NCBI GenBank assembly: GCA_001803315.1
Contig: MHBQ01000066.1
Location: forward strand, 14,634-58,456
Direction of reading: 5' to 3'
Source of the DNA: Lentisphaerae bacterium RIFOXYC12_FULL_60_16
GTDB taxonomy: Bacteria; Verrucomicrobiota; Kiritimatiellia; UBA8416; YA12-FULL-60-10
DNA: 43,823 nt
Shown here: piece after piece, positions 29,341-36,093 of the stretch
Position numbering within the stretch: the stretch's first letter is position 1
Layout of the letters: the number at the start of each line of letters is the position of its first letter
The notes under the pieces: model-generated
Database searches by the model: none
Told to the model about the DNA's origin: nothing
What the model saw: the letters and a program-made list of their open reading frames with translations, nothing else
Position numbers and translations under genes: made by a program

Positions 29341-30633
29341 TCAACGGGAGGTCCCGGGATTGAGCGGAACTGCCTCCGGGGGAACCGGTACGGGGGTCCG
29401 GAGGCCGCGGGGTTCCTGATGTGGCGCCTGACGGGGAATGGAAGCCGGCCATTCAGCCAGGTAGACCCCGTGGTCTGATCCGGGCCAGCCGGCGTTGAAG
29501 ACAACGCCGCTGTAGTCAGGCAGCACAAAGGGGTAGGGGAATGGCTCGTGATTTATGCCGGCGGAGACCGTGGCCGGGAATGAACAGAGGATTTGCTCGT
29601 TCCATCCCTGTTGGATGCCGGCAATATCGATGGCCATCAGCTTGTCAAAGCCCAACCCGCCGCCGCAGATGATATAGCGGGAATCGGGCGTGATCTGCAT
29701 GTGCCCGTTCCATCGGCCGGCGGGATAACGGACGGCCAGATCCCTGCCGGTCCGCCAGTCAAGGGCACTGAGCCACCAGTCGAGTTTGAAATGGTTGAAG
29801 TCCGGACCTAACGTGATCGGGTCCGGACAATAGTAACTGACGATCCATTTTCCGTCCGGAGTCCACAGGTAGTGGTCGCGGCACCCCCAGGTGTTGCCGG
29901 GTCGACCCGCCGCCGCATCGAGTTTAACCGGTTCTTCAAATGTACCATCCAGAGACCGGAGGGTGATGGTTTGGTCGATTTCCCGCATGGGGGATGGCCA
30001 TCGGTCGTAGGTGTAGAGGTTCGGATCGGTCGGACAGCCCTGGATATGGCTGCAGAAATACCCGTCGGCTTCCATCACGAGCCGGGGTTCTTCACCGGAC
30101 GTCAGGAGATAATGTCGGGATTGCACCGTCTCGTCATAGGGCTTGCCGCGGTACATGAACACCAGCGCGCGTAATCCGTCGGACAGGAAATTGATGGAGT
30201 TGAATGTCCAGTCCCCGATGGGGAGGGTGGCCAGTTCCCGGTCGGCTTGCAGATCCCACAGGCAGGCGTGTCCGCCCGGGGGACCGGCCTGGGCGATCAG
30301 CGGTCGATCCGTAAAGGCGATGGCGCGGCGGGTGGCATCCATGACTTCCATGATGTGAAGATGCGGCGGCAGGAGTGGCTCCGCCCGGCCGGTGGCCAGG
30401 TCTACCACGCACGAGGAGGAGGCGCCCGGCAGGACGGAAGCGTCTCGGAGCCGGAGGAGGACTTTCCGGCCACCGTCAAGGAAACACTGATACTGGTGAT
30501 AGCAGGTGGCAAGGAGGCCGGGCTTATGCGGGATATTTTTCGGAATGATGCGGCGGATGCGTGCGCCGGTATCGGCATCGGTCCAACCATCAAACACGGT
30601 GGCAGCCTGCTCAAAGATCGTCTGGGTTCTCAT
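29341..30633 (-). CDS. Oligogalacturonate lyase-like beta-propeller protein (PL22-like)
   Basis: About 430 residues without a signal peptide. It holds WD/PD40-type repeats, each centred on an x(T/S)PDxx turn: FLDGGRKVLLRL, FLSDGLRALVF, WTPDGKWIVSYY, ITPDSRYIICGGG and LPDYSGVVFNAG. The order and 'CRDHYLWTPDGK' resemble cytoplasmic oligogalacturonate lyases (PL22), which cleave short galacturonate oligomers to deoxyketuronate. However, the Mn-binding Gln-x-x-His-Pro-His cluster of PL22 seems replaced by 'INHEPFPYPF', so activity on galacturonate is uncertain. The start may be the ATG at 30633 (MRTQTIFEQ) or ATGs at 30642/30645. The gene diverges from the GH4 gene over a 175-bp gap. Confidence 0.6.
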   Translation of the reverse strand: MRTQTIFEQAATVFDGWTDADTGARIRRIIPKNIPHKPGLLATCYHQYQCFLDGGRKVLLRLRDASVLPGASSSCVVDLATGRAEPLLPPHLHIMEVMDATRRAIAFTDRPLIAQAGPPGGHACLWDLQADRELATLPIGDWTFNSINFLSDGLRALVFMYRGKPYDETVQSRHYLLTSGEEPRLVMEADGYFCSHIQGCPTDPNLYTYDRWPSPMREIDQTITLRSLDGTFEEPVKLDAAAGRPGNTWGCRDHYLWTPDGKWIVSYYCPDPITLGPDFNHFKLDWWLSALDWRTGRDLAVRYPAGRWNGHMQITPDSRYIICGGGLGFDKLMAIDIAGIQQGWNEQILCSFPATVSAGINHEPFPYPFVLPDYSGVVFNAGWPGSDHGVYLAEWPASIPRQAPHQEPRGLRTPVPVPPEAVPLNPGTSR

Positions 30634-30808
30634 GGCCGGCATCATACGGAACCCGGCCCCGCATGCAACCGGAATTCCGTTGAAGCCGGGGGCACTTCGG
30701 AACAGCGGGTGATTATTTGCTGTGTACAAACCCCGGAATTTCAACTTTATTGCCGCGGTGTTGATGGTGTTTGATGCCCGAAACCGGTTTTAAGAAGGAG
30801 CGACTCTC

Positions 30809-32377
30809 ATGGCGTTGAAAGTGACGATTATCGGAGCAGGCAGCGTGGGATTTACGCGGGGGCTGATGCGGGACATGCTGGCGGTTCCGGAATTGGCGGA
30901 TACCGAATTTGCCTTCATGGATATCAACGCCCAGAACCTCGACATGCTGGCCCAACTCGTGCGGCGCGATATCGCGTTTAACAAGCTTCCGGCACGCATC
31001 ACGACCACGACAAACCGACGCCGGGCACTGGAGGGCGCCGATTATGTTTACAACGTGACCCGGATCGGCGGGCTTGAAGGGTTTGCCACGGATATTGAGA
31101 TCCCGCTCAAGTACGGGGTGGACCAGTGTGTCGGCGACACACTGTGCATCGGCGGAATCATGTACGGGCAGCGGAATGTCACGGCCGTGCTGGATTTCTG
31201 CCGGGATATCCGGGAAGTGGCCAGGCCGGGTGCGCTTTTCCTCAACTATGCCAATCCCAACGTGATGAATACCTGGGCGGCCAACCAGTACGGCAAGGTC
31301 AAGACTCTCGGCCTTTGCCATGGGGTCATGGGCGGACATTGGCAGATCGCGCAGGTGATCGAACTCCTGGTCAATAACGGGAAGCAGAAGGGCGACAAGG
31401 GATTCAAGCCGGTTTCCCACAAGGAGGTGGACATCATCTGCGCCGGCATCAACCACCAGACGTGGTATATCCAGGTCCGGTACCAGGGCAAGGACTGGAC
31501 CGGGCGCCTGTTGGAAGGTTTTGAGAACCACCCCGTTTACCGGAAGACGGAGAAGGTGCGCATCGATATCCTGCGGCGGTTCGGTTACTACACCACGGAA
31601 TCCAACGGGCATGTTTCCGAATATCTGCCCTGGTACCGTAAACGGCCCCAGGACATTCGCCGGTGGATTTCGCTCGATTCCTGGATCAATGGGGAGACGG
31701 GTGGGTACCTGCGGGTGTGCACGGAAGGACGCAACTGGTTCAAAACCGACTTCCCGAACTGGATGAAGCAGGACCCGTGGAGCTATGCCCCGGACAAGCG
31801 GGGCCATGAACACGGCAGTTATATCATTGAGGGCCTGTTAACCGGCCGGCCCTATCGCGGCCATTTTAACGTGCCGAACCAGGGGTGTATTACCAACCTG
31901 CCGGACGACGCCATGGTCGAGGTGCCGTGTTACGTCGATCGTAACGGGATCAGTGTGCCGCAGGTGGGCGACCTGCCCCTCGGGTGCGCCGCGATCTGCA
32001 ATGCCTCGATCAGCGTCCAGCGGCTGGCGGTTGAAGCCGCCGTGCATGGTGATGTTGCCCTGCTCAAGCAGGCGGCGATGATGGACCCCTTGACCGGCGC
32101 CGTTTGCGACCCGCCCGAGATCAGCCAGATGGTGGACGAGATGCTCATCGCCCAGGCTGCCTGGCTGCCACAATACCGGAAGGAAATACCAAAGGCTGTC
32201 CGGCGTTTGCGCAGTGATAAACGACTGGGTACCCGGGTGTGGAAAGGCGCCGCCCGCCTCAAGACCCAGTCGGTGGCTGAAATGCGGCGCCATGCGGAAG
32301 CAGCCCGGCAGAACGCCCAGGCAGCGGACAAGGCCGCCGCCAAGCGCAAGGCCCAGGCCGCCCGCCGGAAGGTGTAG
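30809..32377 (+). CDS. GH4 family alpha-galactosidase/alpha-glycosidase (MelA-like)
   Basis: A 522-residue NAD- and Mn-dependent glycosidase of the GH4 type, which cleaves by transient oxidation at C3. The Rossmann motif is IIGAGSVGFTRGL (about residues 6-18). 'LFLNYANPNVMNTWA' and 'GLCHGVMGGHW' carry the conserved Asn and the metal-binding Cys/His. 'ICAGINHQTWYIQ' supplies the second His, and 'ESNGHVSEYLPWYRK' the Tyr region. 'NVPNQGCITNLPDDAMVEVPC' and 'DPLTGAVCDPPEI' place it with MelA-type alpha-galactosidases. The last 30 or so residues form an extra Ala/Lys/Arg-rich tail (AAKRKAQAARRKV), not usual in GH4. AAGGAG at 30795-30800 fits the ATG. There is no signal peptide, so it acts in the cytoplasm. 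An alpha-galacturonidase or other alpha-glycosidase role is possible. Confidence 0.85.
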   Translation: MALKVTIIGAGSVGFTRGLMRDMLAVPELADTEFAFMDINAQNLDMLAQLVRRDIAFNKLPARITTTTNRRRALEGADYVYNVTRIGGLEGFATDIEIPLKYGVDQCVGDTLCIGGIMYGQRNVTAVLDFCRDIREVARPGALFLNYANPNVMNTWAANQYGKVKTLGLCHGVMGGHWQIAQVIELLVNNGKQKGDKGFKPVSHKEVDIICAGINHQTWYIQVRYQGKDWTGRLLEGFENHPVYRKTEKVRIDILRRFGYYTTESNGHVSEYLPWYRKRPQDIRRWISLDSWINGETGGYLRVCTEGRNWFKTDFPNWMKQDPWSYAPDKRGHEHGSYIIEGLLTGRPYRGHFNVPNQGCITNLPDDAMVEVPCYVDRNGISVPQVGDLPLGCAAICNASISVQRLAVEAAVHGDVALLKQAAMMDPLTGAVCDPPEISQMVDEMLIAQAAWLPQYRKEIPKAVRRLRSDKRLGTRVWKGAARLKTQSVAEMRRHAEAARQNAQAADKAAAKRKAQAARRKV

Positions 32378-32415
32378 TGCCGGTATCCGGCCCGTGTATC
32401 AGGGCGAACTTGGAG

Positions 32416-32435
32416 CCGGCCCGACCCCGGGCCGG
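32416..32435 (+). other. Perfect 8-bp inverted repeat (hairpin) in GH4-lipoprotein gap
   Basis: CCGGCCCG and CGGGCCGG flank a 4-nt loop (ACCC), giving a very stable GC stem 39 bp after the GH4 stop. No T-run follows, so it is not a standard intrinsic terminator. It could protect the 3' end of the GH4 message or pause transcription. Confidence 0.45.
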
Positions 32436-32463
32436 TCCGCCCGGGCCGGTCCAGGAAAGGGGA

Positions 32464-32483
32464 ACGGGACGGGGTCGTCCCGT
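32464..32483 (+). other. Second perfect 8-bp inverted repeat before lipoprotein gene
   Basis: ACGGGACG and CGTCCCGT flank a 4-nt loop (GGGT), 28 bp downstream of the first hairpin and 16 bp before the ribosome site of the lipoprotein gene. Two tandem stems of the same size suggest RNA-level control or RNA stability effects between GH4 and the lipoprotein gene. No T-run is present. Confidence 0.45.
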
Positions 32484-32513
32484 CTCCAGCAGCATGGAGG
32501 GAAGGAGATGGCC

Positions 32514-33011
32514 ATGAAGGGAAATCGCACGATGCTCCGTCCGGTTGTGACCGGGTTCGTGATGCTCTGCCTGGCCCTGCTGGCCGGATGTGGAGGCGCC
32601 GGCCATGCGAAGATCCGACGCATGACGCCGACCGGGTTTGCCACCGGCCGGTTCAGTTGCTGGGTGACGCTCGATTTCCGTAAACTGCCCCCGGGGGTCG
32701 ATGCCCGTGACGTCAGGGTGGTGTTCATCTCATCCTGCATGCCGCAACCGAAATCGTTCGACTGGACATTTATCGCCGCCAATGCCCAGGTTAAAAAATC
32801 GAAAGGGGTCGGCCGGGAAAAGGCGCAGCATGTTTCACCGACGAGCAATCCCCCGTTGAATTATCCCATCGATATCCTGTTCCCCCTGGAGGCAAGACCG
32901 ACGGTCCAGGATTCGGAGACGGATTTCCTGTTGAACGTTGAATTGCACTGGGGAGGCAAAAGCCAGGACACGGATTATGCCTCCATCCGGCATTTCTACC
33001 GGCGGCAGTAG
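32514..33011 (+). CDS. Predicted lipoprotein, unknown function
   Basis: A 165-residue protein with a signal peptide ending in lipobox LLAGC (Cys near residue 23). I do not recognise the mature domain. It appears beta-rich with conserved-looking aromatics (FSCWVTLDFRKLPPGVDARDV, KSFDWTFIAAN) and ends in 'HFYRRQ'. ATGGCCATG offers two starts; GGAAGGAG abuts the first (32508), so the second ATG at 32514, with a 6-nt gap, is preferred. It lies 136 bp after GH4 and is followed by the relic of a glycyl radical enzyme gene. A surface role in glycan capture would fit the context but is guesswork. Confidence 0.6.
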   Translation: MKGNRTMLRPVVTGFVMLCLALLAGCGGAGHAKIRRMTPTGFATGRFSCWVTLDFRKLPPGVDARDVRVVFISSCMPQPKSFDWTFIAANAQVKKSKGVGREKAQHVSPTSNPPLNYPIDILFPLEARPTVQDSETDFLLNVELHWGGKSQDTDYASIRHFYRRQ

Positions 33012-33039
33012 AGCTGCGGCTTTCGAATCGTGTGGTGTT

Positions 33040-33119
33040 ATGGCTTCCTGCCATTCCCTGCACCGGGTGGCGAAGCGGGCTGACCAGCCGCTGATCCGGA
33101 CTACGAGGTTCGGGTATTG
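33040..33119 (-). pseudogene. Relic of a second glycyl radical enzyme gene (C-terminal Gly loop)
   Basis: This 80-bp stretch matches 36122-36201, near the 3' end of the intact glycyl radical enzyme gene, at 74 of 80 positions without gaps. Read on the minus strand in the equivalent frame it still encodes RISGWSARFA and REWQEA, the glycyl-radical loop region. Most differences are at third codon positions, so it looks like the tail of a separate paralog that was once under selection, rather than a fresh copy. It has no start and no open frame of useful length upstream. Its higher-coordinate end overlaps the last codons and stop of the GH2 gene in another frame. Confidence 0.7.
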
Positions 33120-34828
33120 CTTTCGGCCCGTAAGGCGGCCGATTTGTCGGCGAAATACCGTGTGATTGTCTGCACCACCAGCTTGGGCCGTCGGTAATCA
33201 TCGACGGCTCCCTTGTCGTTGATCGACCGTGGCCTCACCATGGCCTTTTCTTCATCAACGCGCACATCGCAGAACTGCCAGATAAAGGCGCCGGCAACCC
33301 GCGGATGATGAAGTATGCACCCGAGCTGGGCGGCCAGAATATCGCATTGCCGTTCTTCACTCCACTTGGCGCGGCGCACCGGGTCGTGGTACCCCGGGAT
33401 CGCCCCGGCGCCGAATTCGCTGATGATGAGGGGTTTGCCTTTCATCCCTTCGGCTTCACGCCGGGCGATGAGTTCCTCCAGGGTGTCGAGGACCGGCCGA
33501 TCATGGTACCACTGGGGGTAGATGTTCCATCCGGCAATATCGATCATCCCCTGGCACAGGTCGTGTTCATAGCGGCATGAAGCGAAGGTCAGGGGACGGG
33601 TGGGGTCCAGCGCGCGGAGCTGGTCGAATTGCTCCCGGTACAGGGCGGCGCCTTCCGCGATGTCGGAGGCGCATTCATTGAGGATGCCCCACACGAAAAT
33701 GCAGGGATGATTGAAGTGTTGCCGCACCATTTCCTCGTTACAGGCGGCGCACTGGTCGCGAAAACGGGGATGATTCATCCGCTCGATGTTCAAGCCCCGG
33801 GCGTGGTTTTCCTCCCAGACCAGGAATCCCAGTTCATCGCACAGGTCAAGAAACCGTTCGTCGTTGGGGTAATGACTGGTGCGCACGGCATTCGCGTTCA
33901 TTGCACGCATCCGGGCCAGGTCGGATCGCATGATGTCGACCGGGATGGCGCACCCGTATAACGCATGATCCTCGTGGCGGTTAAAGCCCATCGGGAAAAT
34001 CCGTTTCCCATTGAGCAGGATCTGTTCCCCGAGCAGGGTGATGGTCCGGAATCCGACCCGTTCCACCAGGTCATCCAGGGCGGCGCCATTTTCCATCAAC
34101 CGGGTTTCCAGCAGGTAAAGCGAAGGGTTGTCCGGACTCCAGGGGTTGACCGTCTCGCACAGCAGTTCCCACGCATGCGTGCTCACGCCCGGCTTGAGCA
34201 CGGTCGGACGTTCGTACCGGACGCCGGCAAGTGTTGACTGCAGGACAATGGTGCGGGGAGTTACGGCATGGTTGATGATCGCTGCCTGGCAGACGACCTT
34301 CCAGCGGGAACCCTCGGGGACCGTTTGCGCATGCACCTGACGGATTCGTATAGGGTTCGGGAAGATCTGCATCTCGACCGGCCGGCTGATGCCGCCATAG
34401 TTATAGTAATCGTTGGGAAAATGCAGCGCCGATAATGCGCCGTGTTCGTTTGAAATATGGACCAGCACCTCATGGGAGCCGGCCTGTACCGGGCCGGCGT
34501 CCAACTCGAAAGCGGTATAGGCATTATGGTGGCCGCCGAGTTCCCGTCCATCGAGGAAAACACGTGCCGTATGACTGACTCCCTGGAAGACCAGGATCAA
34601 CCGCCCTTCCTGCGGCATGGTGATGTTCCGGCGTGCCACGGCCTGTCCGCGGTAGGTCTTGTGTGAATCGAGCATTTCCCACACGCCGGGGACTTCCATC
34701 CGTTCCAGCATGCCTTGTCGCCATGCCGTCGGCTCTATGGTGGTCCCTGTCTTGGGGAAATAGTAGTCCCAGGGGCCATCCAGGCTGATGGTGGTGCGGA
34801 TATCATGCTGATGGAAGAGTCTGGACAT
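33101..34828 (-). CDS. GH2 family glycosidase (beta-glucuronidase/beta-galactosidase-like)
   Basis: A 575-residue glycosidase with the GH2 order: jelly-roll sugar-binding domain (about 1-170, 'SLDGPWDYYFP', 'VFQGVSHTARVFLDGRELGGH'), Ig-like domain (about 170-270) and TIM barrel. The acid/base Glu is Glu385 in WGILNECAS, and the nucleophile is Glu471 in ISEFGAGA. 'FNRHEDHALYG' and 'RTSHYPNDERFLDLCDELGFLVWEEN' are family hallmarks. The size and the barrel motifs favour beta-glucuronidase-like members. The start at 34828 follows GGGAG; upstream in-frame codons look non-native. There is no signal peptide. Its last six codons and stop come from the glycyl-enzyme relic. It is third in the operon, 53 bp after the pyruvyl transferase-like gene. 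Confidence 0.88.
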   Translation of the reverse strand: MSRLFHQHDIRTTISLDGPWDYYFPKTGTTIEPTAWRQGMLERMEVPGVWEMLDSHKTYRGQAVARRNITMPQEGRLILVFQGVSHTARVFLDGRELGGHHNAYTAFELDAGPVQAGSHEVLVHISNEHGALSALHFPNDYYNYGGISRPVEMQIFPNPIRIRQVHAQTVPEGSRWKVVCQAAIINHAVTPRTIVLQSTLAGVRYERPTVLKPGVSTHAWELLCETVNPWSPDNPSLYLLETRLMENGAALDDLVERVGFRTITLLGEQILLNGKRIFPMGFNRHEDHALYGCAIPVDIMRSDLARMRAMNANAVRTSHYPNDERFLDLCDELGFLVWEENHARGLNIERMNHPRFRDQCAACNEEMVRQHFNHPCIFVWGILNECASDIAEGAALYREQFDQLRALDPTRPLTFASCRYEHDLCQGMIDIAGWNIYPQWYHDRPVLDTLEELIARREAEGMKGKPLIISEFGAGAIPGYHDPVRRAKWSEERQCDILAAQLGCILHHPRVAGAFIWQFCDVRVDEEKAMVRPRSINDKGAVDDYRRPKLVVQTITRYFADKSAALRAESNTRTS

Positions 34829-34881
34829 CGGTCGCTCCCGTTTAAGGTTCATCAATGATTTCGAAGTGTATGCCTGCCGCT

Positions 34882-36081
34882 TCAGGTCAACCGGGGCGGG
34901 TCGAAAACCGCTGACAAGGCGCGCTTCAAGGTGTCCGCGTGGAGGTGGGCGATCCGGGTGATTCCTGCAGCGAGATACTGCTTTGCACCCTGTGGGTCGG
35001 CATGTATTGTGAGGAGGCGATCCGCGATTGCTTTCCCGTCCACGTCCTCGACCGGCATGAGCCATGCTTCCATCCCGAAATCATTATACATGTGGGCCTT
35101 CTGGGCGTCCTGGGGCTGGCGCACATAGACGGTCGGGGTTCCATTGGGATAGGCGATCAGGGGCGAATGGCAATCCATGCTCAACACCGCGAACGCACGC
35201 GCATAGATTGAAGCCGCCTCGTCCGTCAACCACCAGTGGTCGCGGAGCACCATGTGTGGACGCACATCATCGGGCAGGGGCGCGTAGACGTGGGGACCCA
35301 GGATCGACAGGGCGTCCGCCATTTCCGGACACAGTAGAACCGCTATCCCCGTCTTTCGCACCCAGATCGTGATCGCCTCGCGCAGTTTCGAGAGATCTTC
35401 CTCGCGGTGGCGATGGTTCATGTCCTCCACCTCGCGTATATGTTGTTGTGGCCAGTTCACGCTCTTTTTTGACCAGTGGTATGGCGTCATGCGGTTGCGG
35501 GGAATGACACAGATGAACCGGCCTTCAACGAGTCCGGCACGTTGCATCCATTCGAGGGCTTTTCTGTCGTCGCGCACGTCGACAGCGACGCATGCATCCG
35601 GGGCAAAGTCCATGACCGGGCAGCGAACTCCGGCGTTGTGCAGCATGTGAAGCGAGAGCGTCTCCCGGGTAAAAATGAAAGCGGCATGGTCGAGAATATC
35701 TTTAAGTTCCCCGCTGATCGCGCTGACCGTTACCCCGTAGATGCCATAGGGCTTGCCGGTGATACGGCGCCAGTCGTTGACGGCTTGCCGGGCCACGACA
35801 CTGGGACCGGAGCCGTGGATGAGAAGGTCGGCGCGGTGGAAGGCAGACGCCAGGGGTTTGTCCATGGAGCCGTCCGCCCCTACCGAGCCGTGGACAATCT
35901 CGATGTTGGGAAAGCGTCTCATCATCAAGGCGTTGACGTCCGGACTGTCGTCATAAGGCCAGAAGATGAGATGAACGCCGGGTGCATGGCGTTCAAGGAG
36001 TGCGAACAAACCGGGAGAATGGCCGATGTCGCCGATATTGACGTCCTGCCAGCCGGACTTGATTAAAAACGCAGGTTTCAA
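34882..36081 (-). CDS. Polysaccharide pyruvyl transferase family protein
   Basis: A 399-residue protein with the GT-B-like layout of PF04230 proteins. It begins with 'IKSGWQDVNIGDIGHSPGLFALLER', a form of the family's N-terminal GxxNxGD motif. 'ADLLIHGSGPSVVA' and a glycine-rich turn follow, and the C-terminal half has 'AFAVLSMDCHSPLIAYPNGTPTVYV', where these proteins usually carry a conserved His-xx-Ile/Leu. Characterised members add pyruvate ketals to sugars; others have unknown acceptors. The start codon is TTG at 36081: no ATG or GTG lies upstream before an in-frame stop, and AGGGA at 36095-36091 overlaps the stop of the glycyl radical enzyme gene, giving translational coupling. A biosynthetic-type enzyme inside a degradative operon is unexpected. 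Confidence 0.75.
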   Translation of the reverse strand: MKPAFLIKSGWQDVNIGDIGHSPGLFALLERHAPGVHLIFWPYDDSPDVNALMMRRFPNIEIVHGSVGADGSMDKPLASAFHRADLLIHGSGPSVVARQAVNDWRRITGKPYGIYGVTVSAISGELKDILDHAAFIFTRETLSLHMLHNAGVRCPVMDFAPDACVAVDVRDDRKALEWMQRAGLVEGRFICVIPRNRMTPYHWSKKSVNWPQQHIREVEDMNHRHREEDLSKLREAITIWVRKTGIAVLLCPEMADALSILGPHVYAPLPDDVRPHMVLRDHWWLTDEAASIYARAFAVLSMDCHSPLIAYPNGTPTVYVRQPQDAQKAHMYNDFGMEAWLMPVEDVDGKAIADRLLTIHADPQGAKQYLAAGITRIAHLHADTLKRALSAVFDPPRLT

Positions 36082-36093
36082 TGAATGGATTCC

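Noticed and set aside
33040..33119. A small spare glycyl-radical protein (GrcA/YfiD-like) at the relic
   Set aside because: There is no start codon with a ribosome site, no open frame of suitable length, and similarity covers only about 26 codons.
32791..33201. Minus-strand 136-codon frame across the lipoprotein gene and relic
   Set aside because: It is in a different frame from the glycyl-enzyme relic, overlaps two real genes and has no family features.
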